From Acidobacteriota bacterium (GTDB taxonomy: Bacteria > Acidobacteriota > Polarisedimenticolia > Polarisedimenticolales > Polarisedimenticolaceae), in the NCBI GenBank assembly GCA_029861955.1, contig JAOTYK010000001.1:186001-250000 (forward strand): 64,000 nt of DNA, given 5' to 3'. Under the pieces are notes generated by a model that saw only the letters and a list, made by a program, of their open reading frames with translations, was not told where the DNA came from and did no database searches. Numbering within the stretch: the stretch's first letter is position 1; each line of letters starts with the position of its first letter. Positions 35,040 to 44,204 of this stretch are shown here, one piece after another. The position numbers were made by a program, and so were the translations under genes.

Positions 35040-37100
35040 TTACGGACAGCTCGACACCGAGCGGCCACTGCCCTGAGAATCGGAGCCCGTCGGACCCTCA
35101 CCGATCGGACAGTCGTTGACCGCTCGTACCAGGTAGTTGAACAGCGCGCCGATATTCGGGTTCAACGTGTCCAGATAACTCGTGTCCGTCGGATCCGGCA
35201 TCGTCACACAGGTCGCCGCAGAGAAACTGCCGGAGTCGGCACGGAGCAGGTCGTAGGTGACCTGCGTTGCGCCTTCGGCCAATGGCGGGACCCAGGCGAG
35301 GGTCGTTCCCAGAACGATATCCTGGGTTGCCGACAGCATCTCGACTTCGCTGGGCGTCCCCCAGATGCTGTTGTCGTTATCGTCGCAATCGCATTCCGCC
35401 ACACCGTCGCTGTCGCCATCGACGCCGTCGGCGCACAGCGCGTCCACACAGCAGTCGGCGTCGGCGCAGTCGAGGTCTCCGTCGCAGTCCTGGTCGAGGC
35501 CGTCACCACAGACGACCTCTACCGTCGGTGGCAGGCCACAATCCACAGCGCAGTTACAGGAGTTCTCGGTCACGTCACAGGTGTCGTCACCACAGCAGAA
35601 CTGGACCGCGGTCGATCCACAGGTGTTGCCGTTACCGGTACAACGACCGTCGTTGCAACCGATGGGCGTGTCGCCGTCGCCGTCGCCGCAGCAGTAGCGA
35701 TTGCCGGGGTTGCCACTCTGGACGCCGTTACAGTCGCTGGCACAGGAGACGCAATCTTCGCCGATGCCCGGTTCGCAGATGTTGTCGCCACAGAATCCGA
35801 CAATCGGACCGTCGATGATGCAATCGTTGGCGCAGTTCGCGCAGGTCTCGGCCGGATCGCAGATCCCGTCGTCATTACACGGATTGGGTGCCCAGGTCGA
35901 GGCGTTGAACTCACTGCCGACGCCCGGTAAGAAGGTGCCGATGGAGATCGGCTTGAAGCTGGGCGCCGCGTCGATCTCGAATGAGAAGCTGTAGGCCGTC
36001 CCCCAGCGGATCGCGTTGGCGTTGGGGTTGACGGCGAACATGTCGGTGGACCAGATCACACGACCGCCGACCTCGTCGTGGACACCCACCCAGTCCGTCA
36101 AGTCGTACGGCTCACCGCTGTGAGAGTCCACATCGTGGAACTGGATATTGGTGACCGTTCTTCCAGCCGGGACGTCGACCCAGAACGACTGGACCGCACG
36201 GTTGGACGACTGGTTGTAGACCATGTAGATGTACTCATGTCGGCCGCCACCGACGTCGACGGTCGTTGCGGCGGCCGTGACGCGGCCATCGTCGGTGATG
36301 TTGAAATCGGTCGCCTTGACGCCCGTCGTGTAGTCGGCCCAGCCTTGCACAACGCCTTGCTCGCGGACGGTTTCTTTACCGGAAACGAAGCCGATGTTGT
36401 AGACGCCGTTGGAGCCGCTGACCGAGATCTCTCGGTAGGAGGTGTTGTTGTTGCCCTTTCCGGCGGCCGCGTCGTCGGGGGTGATGTACTGCCCCTCGAC
36501 GAAGTAGATCGCGCCGGGGTTCATGGACGGATCCAGGTCGTCGTTGTGGACCTGGAGTCGCTTGAAGAGGACGTCGCCGGTGGTGCCGATGGTGGCCGAA
36601 GGGTAGGGGTAGTCCCCAGTGTGGGGATTGACCTCGGAGCGTGGCCCCAGGTTACTCTGCTGCCCGTTGAGGCCTGCGGTGTAGGGATCGGAGCAGCCGA
36701 CACCCAGATGGGTTCCGTTGGTGCTCTGACAGCCGCCCTCGCAAAGATCCTCGGAGAGGGCGAAGAAGCCGTGCTTCAGCCAGCTCTGGCCGATCTGCTC
36801 CATCCGACCATCCTTGAGTCGGTACATGTTCTGCCCGATGACCGGGTGGCGGTTCTCGTTGGAGATCCAGTCCAGCCAGCACGTGCCGATGTTGCACGAC
36901 GTGGTGCCGACGGAGAACGCCGTGATCCCGCCGCTGGTGCCGTAACGTTGAAGACCCTGAAGGTCGCCGACGATCACATCGGGAAACTCGCCCGGGTCGC
37001 ACACGTTGGGTGTCTGCGCCATGAGGGGAAGCGTGATCCCCAGCAGGCAAATCGACAGGACGGCAAACTTCGAGACAAAGGACGAGACGTTGGATTTCAT
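35040..37100 (-). CDS. secreted Cys-rich protein with C-terminal Fn3-like module
   Basis: 686-residue exported protein, signal peptide MKSNVSSFVSKFAVLSICLL ending LMAQ, preceded by AGGGAG. Residues about 25-430 form a globular domain I do not recognise, with several Trp/Gly-rich beta stretches (TCWLDWISNENRHPVIGQNM, DLTDWVGVHDEVGGRVIWS). Residues about 430-570 are Cys-rich metazoan-like repeats (CDPAETCANCANDC, CEPGIGEDCVSCASDC) and Asp-rich loops (CGDGLDQDCDGDLDCADADC) of the MopE/thrombospondin-3 type that bind calcium. The C-terminus is a roughly 100-residue Fn3-like module with FNYLVRAVNDCPIGEG, like the end of the 11420-12751 protein. The upstream frame to 37223 lacks a signal peptide and was rejected. 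Confidence 0.75.
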   Translation of the reverse strand: MKSNVSSFVSKFAVLSICLLGITLPLMAQTPNVCDPGEFPDVIVGDLQGLQRYGTSGGITAFSVGTTSCNIGTCWLDWISNENRHPVIGQNMYRLKDGRMEQIGQSWLKHGFFALSEDLCEGGCQSTNGTHLGVGCSDPYTAGLNGQQSNLGPRSEVNPHTGDYPYPSATIGTTGDVLFKRLQVHNDDLDPSMNPGAIYFVEGQYITPDDAAAGKGNNNTSYREISVSGSNGVYNIGFVSGKETVREQGVVQGWADYTTGVKATDFNITDDGRVTAAATTVDVGGGRHEYIYMVYNQSSNRAVQSFWVDVPAGRTVTNIQFHDVDSHSGEPYDLTDWVGVHDEVGGRVIWSTDMFAVNPNANAIRWGTAYSFSFEIDAAPSFKPISIGTFLPGVGSEFNASTWAPNPCNDDGICDPAETCANCANDCIIDGPIVGFCGDNICEPGIGEDCVSCASDCNGVQSGNPGNRYCCGDGDGDTPIGCNDGRCTGNGNTCGSTAVQFCCGDDTCDVTENSCNCAVDCGLPPTVEVVCGDGLDQDCDGDLDCADADCCVDALCADGVDGDSDGVAECDCDDNDNSIWGTPSEVEMLSATQDIVLGTTLAWVPPLAEGATQVTYDLLRADSGSFSAATCVTMPDPTDTSYLDTLNPNIGALFNYLVRAVNDCPIGEGPTGSDSQGSGRSVSSCP

Positions 37101-37358
37101 GCGCTGCTCCCTGGGAGGTAGATCTGCTCCGATCGAAAATTTCCGGAGGAAAATCGATCTGCCCCTCATCCGGATGACCTTCTGAGCCCGGGCAACTATA
37201 TACGCCGGGTCCAAAACCGACACAACCGGTCAAAACCCAGAAAAAGGAAAGAAGGCCACTTATCTGGCACGGGCCGCACCGACGGGGCGATTCCCCCGTT
37301 GCAGGGGCTCGTGGGGAGGGGGTATATGTAGGCCGGAAGTCTTGCTGCTGGAGGGGTC

Positions 37359-38258
37359 ATGAAGGGCATGTCGAGGGTTCTTTGGGTCGTGATCGTCGGG
37401 TTTCTGGCGAGTCCGCTGTGGGCTTCATCCGGTGGTATCGGCGGGTTCTCGGGGAATCCGGTCAACGCCGCCTCCGGCGACAACTGCAACCAGTGCCACT
37501 CCGGTGGCATCGCCCCGACGGTCGTGATCGGCGGGCCGACGTCCGTCATGCCGGGGTCGACGACGCGCTACATCCTGCAGATTTCCGGAGGCCAGGGCGG
37601 CCTGCTGGGGGCCGGCGGAGGACTCGATGTCTCGACCAACGACGGGACCCTCATCGCGTCGGATCCCGGGACCTACATCACCAACTTCCTTGGGGTGGAC
37701 GATATCACTCACTCGGGTACGCGAGGTGTCGTCGGCGGCGTGGTCACGTTCAGCTTCGATTGGCAGGCACCTGTGGCGCCGGGCACGTACACGATTTACG
37801 GCAGCGGCAACTCGGTCGACGGTGCGCAGGGCAACAACGGTGATTTAGCGACATCGACCACAATCGATATCACCGTCCTGGGTGCCGCCAACGCACCGGG
37901 CGAGAGCTCCGGCCCCGCCCTGGCCCAGCTGCAGGTCGTCGACTACGACAAGGGCACCGGCGAGCTGGACCTGTCCTTCGACTCGGCCTGTGGCACCGAC
38001 GACAACAATCTCTATTTCGGACCCCTCAGCCAGGTTTCGACGGCCGGTTACAGCGGGTCCACTTGCGATATCGGCACCGGGGGTTCGTTCAGTACGTTCA
38101 ATCCCGGCGCCGGGTCGTTCTTCTTCTTCGTCGTCGGCGGCAACGGATCCGATGACGGATCGTACGGCAAGGACAGCACCTTGACGGAGCGTGTTCCCTA
38201 CGTGGGCAACGTCTGTGGCAACGTGCAGAGTCTGGATCCCGCCTGTGTGGACCCCTAG
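37359..38258 (+). CDS. secreted Reeler/choice-of-anchor-V type protein with one CxxCH heme motif
   Basis: 299-residue exported protein, signal peptide MKGMSRVLWVVIVGFLASPL then WAS; GGAGGGG precedes the ATG. Near residue 45 CNQCHSGG is a c-type heme-binding CxxCH in the setting NPVNAASGDNCNQCH, the signature of 'choice-of-anchor V' proteins. A beta-sandwich of about 130 residues follows (Reeler-like). The remainder is Gly/Ser-rich with Cys pairs and a GSFFFFVVGGN segment that resembles the Fn3-like tails of neighbours. It is convergent with the MBL hydrolase, with stops overlapping. Electron transfer or attachment is possible; the function is not known. Confidence 0.72.
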   Translation: MKGMSRVLWVVIVGFLASPLWASSGGIGGFSGNPVNAASGDNCNQCHSGGIAPTVVIGGPTSVMPGSTTRYILQISGGQGGLLGAGGGLDVSTNDGTLIASDPGTYITNFLGVDDITHSGTRGVVGGVVTFSFDWQAPVAPGTYTIYGSGNSVDGAQGNNGDLATSTTIDITVLGAANAPGESSGPALAQLQVVDYDKGTGELDLSFDSACGTDDNNLYFGPLSQVSTAGYSGSTCDIGTGGSFSTFNPGAGSFFFFVVGGNGSDDGSYGKDSTLTERVPYVGNVCGNVQSLDPACVDP

Positions 38259-39148
38259 TTCAGCGTCTGGTAGACGAGCCCGGTAAAGACGTCGGGTTTC
38301 ATGAAGCCGTTGCCCCAGATCTCGTCGAAGGGCGCGGTGGGGTTGGCGGCCACCGTCTCCTCCCGGCTCTTGCCGGCCTGGATCTCCTTCAGGATCGCCG
38401 TGCGGGTTCCCTCGAGCATCGCCAGGTACTCTCGCAGCTCCTTGGGCGTAGAGAGGGTGCCGTGACCGGGGATGATGCGGGTGTCCGCATCGGAGCGTTC
38501 CAGCACGGTCTTCACGGCGGCGATGACGCCGTCGATGGTGCCGCCGCTACCGGCGTCGATGAACGGGTAGCCCCCGTTAAAATAGACATCGCCCATGTGG
38601 ATGACGTTGATCCCCTTGAAGAAGATCATCGAGTCGCCGTCGGTGTGCGCTGCAGGCACGTGGAGTGTCTCGATCTCCAGGCCGTTCATGTGAAAGGTGA
38701 TGCGGTCGGGGAAGGTGATCACCGGTAGGGCTGCCGTCGGCGAGGGCGGTGTCGTGAGGTCGAAGACCTCCATGACCTGTTCGACACTCATTCTCTGTCG
38801 TACGTTGTCGTGGGCCAGGATCGTGACGCCGCCGGACCCGAGGTTCTCGTTGCCACCGGTGTGATCGCCATGCCAATGGGTATTGACGATGAAGCGCAGG
38901 GGAGTCTTGCTGACCGACTCGACGGCGCTACGGATCTTGTCCGAGAGCGGGGCGTACTGATCGTCGATCAGAAACGCGCCGTCGTCACCGACGGCCAGAC
39001 CGAGGTTGCCGCCGCGTCCGGTCAGCATGTAGACGCCGTCGACGACCTTCTCGACACCGATCGTGACTTCCTCGGCATCCTGGGCGATGGCGCACGAGGC
39101 CAGCACCAGGCACGCCAACAGCCAGCCGAGGCGGTTTAAGGGTCTCAT
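38255..39148 (-). CDS. secreted MBL-fold metallo-hydrolase
   Basis: 297 residues, lipoprotein-like signal (GWLLACLVLASC). Metallo-beta-lactamase fold: NTHWHGDHTGGNENLG gives the HxHxDH zinc motif, VPAAHTDGDSMIFF the third His site, HMGDVYFNGGYPFID the bridging Asp, and IIPGHG the last His. It resembles the secreted MBL hydrolases of the quinoprotein-relay and B3-like subgroup rather than proven beta-lactamases. It overlaps the S9 peptidase stop by ATGA, so the pair is one operon. Substrate unknown. Confidence 0.87.
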   Translation of the reverse strand: MRPLNRLGWLLACLVLASCAIAQDAEEVTIGVEKVVDGVYMLTGRGGNLGLAVGDDGAFLIDDQYAPLSDKIRSAVESVSKTPLRFIVNTHWHGDHTGGNENLGSGGVTILAHDNVRQRMSVEQVMEVFDLTTPPSPTAALPVITFPDRITFHMNGLEIETLHVPAAHTDGDSMIFFKGINVIHMGDVYFNGGYPFIDAGSGGTIDGVIAAVKTVLERSDADTRIIPGHGTLSTPKELREYLAMLEGTRTAILKEIQAGKSREETVAANPTAPFDEIWGNGFMKPDVFTGLVYQTLN

Positions 39149-41274
39149 GGCGTCTCTCCTTCGTCTTCGTTCTCGTCGTCATCGTCGTCGGTGGGGTATC
39201 CGTAGGGCACGTCGTGGGGCGGAAGCTCCTCACCGGCATCGCGGACGAAGTGGGTCATCCAACGGATCACCCGACGACAGTAGTCATCCTGGGAGGCGGC
39301 CCGACGGTTGCCGTGAGGTTCGCCGGGATAGCGGACGTAGCGAACCGGCGCGTTGTCCAGCATCTTCAGCGCCCGGTAGAGTTGCAGACTCTGGGACGGA
39401 TGGACCCGGGTGTCGCCGGTGCCGCCGGCGATCAGCAGCGGCGTGCGGGACTTTTCGGCATGGAACAAGGGACTGCGGTCCAGACTGAACTCCCACCTGG
39501 TCCACGGTTCGTAGAGGGTGTGGGACCACTGATCCTCGATCGGAATGTCGGTCGTGAATCCTTTACTGGACTTGTTGCTGATGCCGACGAACATGACGCC
39601 ACCGCGAATCCGCTCGCTGTAGCGGGTGGACAGCCAGCCGGTAGCGTAGCCGCCATAGGATCCCCCGGTGACGCCGACCCGTTCCGGATCGACAATCCCT
39701 GCCGCAGCCAGGTGGTCGATGGCGTCGATCAGGTCGTCGAACTCCTTGCCGGCGGCATCCCCATGACCCCACTTCGAGAACTCGACGCCACGGCCGGTGC
39801 TCCCGCGATAATTGGGATAGAGCACCGCGAAGCCCTCGGCGGCGGCAAGTTGGCCCGGTCTCGAGTAGTTGGTCACCCAGCCGTTTCGGTCCTGACTCTC
39901 GGGGCCGCCATGGACCATCAGGATCAACGGTGCCGGTTGTTGGGCATTCAGTGGCCGTATCAGCACGCCTTCCAGTTTCAGGCCATCACGGGCCTCGAAT
40001 CGATAGACCTCCTGTGGCGCAAGCTCGACCTCCTGCAGCCAGGGGTTACTGTCCGTCAGTTTTCGCGGGGTCTGCTCATCACCGGCCAGCGCATAGATCT
40101 CACCCGGATGGGTCGGCTTCTGGCCGACAAACGCCATCGAGGAGCCGTCGGCGGTCGATGCCATCGCGGTGATGACCGGGAAGGGAGCGGCGATGCCGGC
40201 GGACTCGAAACGAGTGGAGACGGTGCCGTCCAGCTCGACCTTCCCGAGACGCGTCTCGGCACCGACATCGGCGATGAACCACAGGGCCGAAGATCCGACC
40301 CACTCGATGGTACGAACATGGCCGTCAAAGGTCGGCATCAGGTCTCGCATCTCGCCGTCGGTGGTCCCGGCGACCATCAGGCGTCCCGGGGAGGGATCGT
40401 TGCGATCTGTTCCCGATACCATCGCGACGTGTGAGCCATCGGGACTGAGTCGGTACGGCCCCAGCTTGCCGGGGTTCGGTACGACCCGCTTCACCGTGCG
40501 TTCCGTGGCGTCGATGATCGTGACGCGTCGCATGACCAGACGATCGTCGACCAGCGGTCGCGGGGCGACGGTGGCCGCCAGGGTCGCGGTGTCGGCCCCC
40601 CATCGCACGTCGAAGGCGGATCCTTCCAACGGAATCCGGGTCGGCTCGACCTTCTCCTTCTCTTCGGCTGCGGGGTCGGTGGCCCGGGAGTCGTCAGACG
40701 GCCACGACGCGAGATACAGGTTGCGATGTCGCCACTCTTCTTCGAAGACGTCTCGGTCGTAGCCCTTCTTCTTGGCCTTCTCTCTTGCCTTGGGCACCTT
40801 GGGCGTTGCGACGAAGGCGATCTGCGAACCGTCGGGAGAGAGCGCATAGGAATCGATGCCCGACTCGAACTCGAACCGTCGTCTGGCCTCGCCGCCGTCG
40901 ATGGGAAGACTCCAGACCCCACTGTGTTTGTCGTCGCCCCGTTTAGTGACGAAGGTGATCTCGGTTCCATCCGGTGTGAACGCGACCTGGCCGACGGCGT
41001 GGTGATCCTGGATGAAGGTCCGCGGTCGCGAACCGTCGGCCGACACCACGCGCAGTTCGGTCCACGCGGGTCCGTCGTCATCGACACCCGGACGTCGCGG
41101 GACGGAGACCGTGTAGGCGATCAACGTGCCGTCGGGAGAGAGCGCGACGCTGCGGGCACGCTGGACCGCGGCCAGTCGATCGAAGTCCAGCGGGCCGTCC
41201 GCGAGAGCGACGGGTGAGTTGGACAGCGCGAAGATCAGGATCGAAACGGCGGGAAGCAGGGCTCGTCGAAACAT
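39145..41274 (-). CDS. S9-family prolyl oligopeptidase-type peptidase
   Basis: 709-residue exported peptidase, signal peptide MFRRALLPAVSILIFALSNS and an ALAD cleavage; GGAGG lies 4 nt before the ATG at 41274. The N-terminal propeller shows WD40/TolB-like blades (ARSVALSPDGTLIAYTVS, YALSPDGSQIAFVATP, YRLSPDGSHVAMVSG). The alpha/beta hydrolase domain holds GVTGGSYGGYATGWL (nucleophile Ser), GTGDTRVHPSQSLQL (Asp) and YPGEPHGNRR (His), so the triad is complete. It degrades oligopeptides in the periplasm or outside. The tail is a short acidic run (DDDDDENEDEGE). It is the first gene of the operon with the MBL hydrolase. Confidence 0.92.
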   Translation of the reverse strand: MFRRALLPAVSILIFALSNSPVALADGPLDFDRLAAVQRARSVALSPDGTLIAYTVSVPRRPGVDDDGPAWTELRVVSADGSRPRTFIQDHHAVGQVAFTPDGTEITFVTKRGDDKHSGVWSLPIDGGEARRRFEFESGIDSYALSPDGSQIAFVATPKVPKAREKAKKKGYDRDVFEEEWRHRNLYLASWPSDDSRATDPAAEEKEKVEPTRIPLEGSAFDVRWGADTATLAATVAPRPLVDDRLVMRRVTIIDATERTVKRVVPNPGKLGPYRLSPDGSHVAMVSGTDRNDPSPGRLMVAGTTDGEMRDLMPTFDGHVRTIEWVGSSALWFIADVGAETRLGKVELDGTVSTRFESAGIAAPFPVITAMASTADGSSMAFVGQKPTHPGEIYALAGDEQTPRKLTDSNPWLQEVELAPQEVYRFEARDGLKLEGVLIRPLNAQQPAPLILMVHGGPESQDRNGWVTNYSRPGQLAAAEGFAVLYPNYRGSTGRGVEFSKWGHGDAAGKEFDDLIDAIDHLAAAGIVDPERVGVTGGSYGGYATGWLSTRYSERIRGGVMFVGISNKSSKGFTTDIPIEDQWSHTLYEPWTRWEFSLDRSPLFHAEKSRTPLLIAGGTGDTRVHPSQSLQLYRALKMLDNAPVRYVRYPGEPHGNRRAASQDDYCRRVIRWMTHFVRDAGEELPPHDVPYGYPTDDDDDENEDEGETP

Positions 41275-41382
41275 GTTACCTCCGGATGACACACGCCATC
41301 CTAGCGGAATGGCGGAGATCCTTCGCCCCAATCCGCAGAATCCATTTAAAGTTCGGCGAAGGGCTGGTATGGTGAGCGCCCG

Positions 41383-42234
41383 ATGGGTAGCAAGAAGAAA
41401 GAGAAGAAGAAAAAGGCGGCGGCGATCCACGATCGCCACCTGCTCTATACCGCGTCCGTCCAGTCGGTGGATGCGGACATCGAATTCTTCGAGAGAGTCT
41501 ACAAGTCGAAGAATCGCAAGCGGTTTACGGACCTCAGAGAGGACTTCTGCGGGACGGCCGTTCTCGCCTGCGAATGGGTCCGCCAGAAAGCCACCCACCG
41601 GGCCTGGGGGGTGGATCTCGATCGCCCGACGCTGGATTGGGCTCGCAAGCACTACCTGCCGGTCCTTGGCGAGGCTGTCGATCGGCTGCATCTCATGGAG
41701 GCGGACGTCCTCAAGGGCGAGGCCCCCAAGGTGGACGTGATCGCCGCTCTGAACTTCTCGTATTGCATCTTCAAGACCCGTGAGCAGCTGAGAGCCTATT
41801 TCGCCGCCGCAAGACGAGGCCTGCGATCGGACGGCGTGCTCATCCTGGATGTGTTCGGTGGGACCGAGGCGCTGATCGAGGACAAGGAGGATCGAAAGAT
41901 CACGTCGTGTCGTTCCTTCGACGGTCGGAAGATTCCTGCGTTTACTTACGGCTGGGAGCAGGCTTCGTTCAATCCCATCGACCACGAGATCCGCTGTCAC
42001 ATCCATTTCAAGCTGCCGGACGGCAAGAAGATCAAGCGCGCATTCACGTACGACTGGCGTCTATGGATGCTGCCCGAGATGCGTGAGTTGCTTGACGAGG
42101 CCGGGTTCCGTTCCAGCGACGTCTACCTCGAAGGGTGGGATGACGAGGCAGACGATACCGACGGGATCTTCCGCAAGCGGAAACGATTCGAGAACCAGGA
42201 CGGCTGGGTCGCCTACCTCGTCGCGCACCCCTAA
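41383..42234 (+). CDS. class I SAM-dependent methyltransferase
   Basis: 283 residues with a Lys-rich N-terminus (MGSKKKEKKKKAAA). Rossmann-fold motifs: FTDLREDFCGTAVLACEWV (motif I), AWGVDLDRPTLDWARKHYL (motif II), VDVIAALNFSYCIFKTREQL and GLRSDGVLILDVFGGT (motif III). The C-terminal sheet has FTYGWEQASFNPIDHEIRCH and YDWRLWMLPEMRELLDEAGF, as in a conserved bacterial methyltransferase family of unknown target. A -10-like TATGGT (41368-41373) ends 9 nt before the ATG and no ribosome site is evident. Divergent from the S9 peptidase. Its stop codon forms part of the terminator serving the opposite subtilase gene. Confidence 0.85.
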   Translation: MGSKKKEKKKKAAAIHDRHLLYTASVQSVDADIEFFERVYKSKNRKRFTDLREDFCGTAVLACEWVRQKATHRAWGVDLDRPTLDWARKHYLPVLGEAVDRLHLMEADVLKGEAPKVDVIAALNFSYCIFKTREQLRAYFAAARRGLRSDGVLILDVFGGTEALIEDKEDRKITSCRSFDGRKIPAFTYGWEQASFNPIDHEIRCHIHFKLPDGKKIKRAFTYDWRLWMLPEMRELLDEAGFRSSDVYLEGWDDEADDTDGIFRKRKRFENQDGWVAYLVAHP

Positions 42235-42262
42235 AAAAATGGGCCGCGCTTTCGCGCGGCCC
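42233..42262 (-). terminator. rho-independent terminator for the hexad-repeat subtilase
   Basis: Perfect 9-bp stem GGGCCGCGC / GCGCGGCCC (42241-42262). On the minus strand it is followed by ATTTTTTT (42233-42240). The U-run lies on the minus-strand transcript, so it ends the subtilase message; the plus-strand side lacks a T-run. Confidence 0.85.
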
Positions 42263-42290
42263 TAGATCTAATCGATTCTGGGGGTCGTAT

Positions 42291-44204
42291 TCAGTCGCCG
42301 TGGGCGAGGATGCTGTCACTCCACAGCAGGGTATCGCTCCAGAGGAGCGTGTCGTCCCACAGGGCGGTGTCGCTCCAGAGCAGCGTATCGCTCCACAACA
42401 GGGTATCGCTCCAGAGGAGCGTGTCGTCCCACAGGGCGGTGTCGGACCAGAGCAGCGTGTCGCCGTTGATCGAGGCGTCGTCCCACAGGGCGGTGTCACT
42501 CCAGAGCAGCGTGTCATCCCACAGGGCCGTGTCGGCCTGGAACGCGTGATCGTCCCAGAGTGCCGTGTCGGACCACAGCAGCGTGTCGGACCACAGCAGC
42601 GTATCGCTCCAGAGCAGCGTATCGGACCAGAGAAGCGTGTCCGTCCAGAGGAGCGTGTCGTCCCACAGGGCGGTGTCGCTCCAGAGAAGCGTATCGCTCC
42701 AGAGCAGCGTATCGGACCACAGCAGCGTATCGCTCCAGAGCAGCGTGTCGGACCAGAGCAGCGTGTTGTTTCCCACGGCGGTCTGACCGGTGGAACCCTT
42801 CACTCCGGGACCCTTCGTCTTGTTGAGCACGCGTCGGATCACTGACAGGGCCGGAGTTCCGACCAGCATCAGTCCCTCGTCGCGACGGATAACCTGCGGC
42901 GAGGCGGAGTTGAAGCGAACGGAGGGCCACGGACCCGTGAATGCAATCGCCCGCACCAGGTCCAGGTAGCCTGCGCCGACGGTGAACGTGTCCTCAGTGT
43001 CGACCCGTTCTGCCGAGTGCATCAGGATTCCCTTGATCTGATCCGGAGTCAGGTTCGGGTTGAGTTGGAGTAGGACTGCTACGGAACCCGAAGCCGCCCC
43101 GGTCGCCATGCTGGTGCCGGACAGTTCGATGCGGTCGGTGCCGACCACGTTGTCCGGGAGTTCCATCGCCAGAGTCGCGCCGGGCGCGAGGGTGGAGACG
43201 ATGCGGTTACCCGGAGCGACCAGATCCGGCTTGAGTATGTTGTCGCCGTACGACGGTCCGCGACTGCTGTAGGTCGCGGCGAGGTCGTCCGTACGCACCG
43301 GAGTGTTGAGGTCGTTCATCGCGCCGATCGTGATGATGTACGGATCGTTCCCGGGGGAGTTGATGGTCATGTAGCCGTCGCGTCCGCGGTTACCTGCAGA
43401 GGCGATGACGACCAGGCCGGAGGCCCAGGCTTTCTCGACGGCACGGGTCAGCGGGTCGGTGCGATAGGACTCGGCGACGTTGTGGCCGAGGGACATATTA
43501 AGGACTCGGATCCCGTAGGCCTCGCGGTTCTTGATGGCCCAGTCGATGGCACGGATGACGGAGCTTGCGTAACCGTCGCCCGCGTCGTCGAGGACGCGTA
43601 GGGAGACGAAGTCCACGCCCGGGGCGACGCCCTGGACCGCGCCGTTCTCGCCGGAGCCACCGATGATGCCGGCGATGTGGGTGCCGTGTCCGAGACCGTC
43701 CTCCACCGCGCCGTCGCCGGTGAAGTCGAGGCTGGCCAGGATGCGATCGGCCGAGACATCGGCAGACGGCGTGAGACCGGAGTCCAGTAGCGCGACGGTG
43801 ATGCCCTGGCCGTTGAAGCCGAGGTGCTCGACCACACGGTCGGCACCGATGGCGTCGATGGCAACATCCATATGAGCTTTCAGCGGGCGATCAGGAGAGA
43901 TGCTCTCGATACGCGGGTCGGCGGCCATCTCACGGATGGTGGCGGCGTCCAGAGCACCGGTCAGGCCGTGGGCGCCTTCCAGCTTCTGTAGCTGACCGCG
44001 ACCCCGTCCGCGAAGATCGGCGATATCCCGGTCTGCCACGTCGGAGCGGTAAGTGATGATGACTCGGCGCTCGCCGTTGGATCGATCGAGATCGACGGCG
44101 AGATCACGGGCGATCTTCTCGGAAGCGTGGTCTGCCGCGAAGGCGACCGAAACGCCCAGAAGCGCGATCATCAGAATGTTCAGGGCCGAAATGGCTTTTT
44201 TCAT
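42291..44204 (-). CDS. secreted S8 subtilase with TLLWSD hexad-repeat tail
   Basis: 637-residue exported protease, signal peptide MKKAISALNILMIALLGVSV then AFAAD; GGGGGAAA lies before the ATG at 44204. Residues about 30-110 form an I9-like propeptide (RRVIITYRSDVADRDIADLR). The S8 domain has Asp in ITVALLDSGLTPSA, His in GLGHGTHIAGIIGG, the oxyanion Asn in IASAGNRGRDG and Ser in ELSGTSMATGAASG; the triad is intact. The C-terminal 150 residues are 25 tandem hexads, mostly TLLWSD or TALWDD, with two degenerate units. Such tails occur on subtilases of related phyla, but their role is not established. Divergent from polA across a 325-bp regulatory region. Confidence 0.92.
   Translation of the reverse strand: MKKAISALNILMIALLGVSVAFAADHASEKIARDLAVDLDRSNGERRVIITYRSDVADRDIADLRGRGRGQLQKLEGAHGLTGALDAATIREMAADPRIESISPDRPLKAHMDVAIDAIGADRVVEHLGFNGQGITVALLDSGLTPSADVSADRILASLDFTGDGAVEDGLGHGTHIAGIIGGSGENGAVQGVAPGVDFVSLRVLDDAGDGYASSVIRAIDWAIKNREAYGIRVLNMSLGHNVAESYRTDPLTRAVEKAWASGLVVIASAGNRGRDGYMTINSPGNDPYIITIGAMNDLNTPVRTDDLAATYSSRGPSYGDNILKPDLVAPGNRIVSTLAPGATLAMELPDNVVGTDRIELSGTSMATGAASGSVAVLLQLNPNLTPDQIKGILMHSAERVDTEDTFTVGAGYLDLVRAIAFTGPWPSVRFNSASPQVIRRDEGLMLVGTPALSVIRRVLNKTKGPGVKGSTGQTAVGNNTLLWSDTLLWSDTLLWSDTLLWSDTLLWSDTALWDDTLLWTDTLLWSDTLLWSDTLLWSDTLLWSDTALWDDHAFQADTALWDDTLLWSDTALWDDASINGDTLLWSDTALWDDTLLWSDTLLWSDTLLWSDTALWDDTLLWSDTLLWSDSILAHGD
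42315..42764 (-). repeat. 25 x 18-bp coding repeat (TLLWSD/TALWDD hexads)
   Basis: Counting from the N-terminal side: five TLLWSD, TALWDD, TLLWTD, four TLLWSD, TALWDD, HAFQAD, TALWDD, TLLWSD, TALWDD, ASINGD, TLLWSD, TALWDD, three TLLWSD, TALWDD and two TLLWSD. Codon use varies between units, so the repeat is conserved at protein level and is not a recent slippage product throughout. Confidence 0.95.

Noticed and set aside
41275-42006. N-terminal extension of the S9 peptidase frame
   Set aside because: It runs antisense through the methyltransferase gene; a signal peptide and GGAGG place the start at 41274.
42300-42845. Tandem 18-bp repeats resembling a CRISPR array and long plus-strand frames across them
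   Set aside because: Repeats are contiguous without spacers and code in frame for the hexad tail of the subtilase; the opposite frames are shadows.
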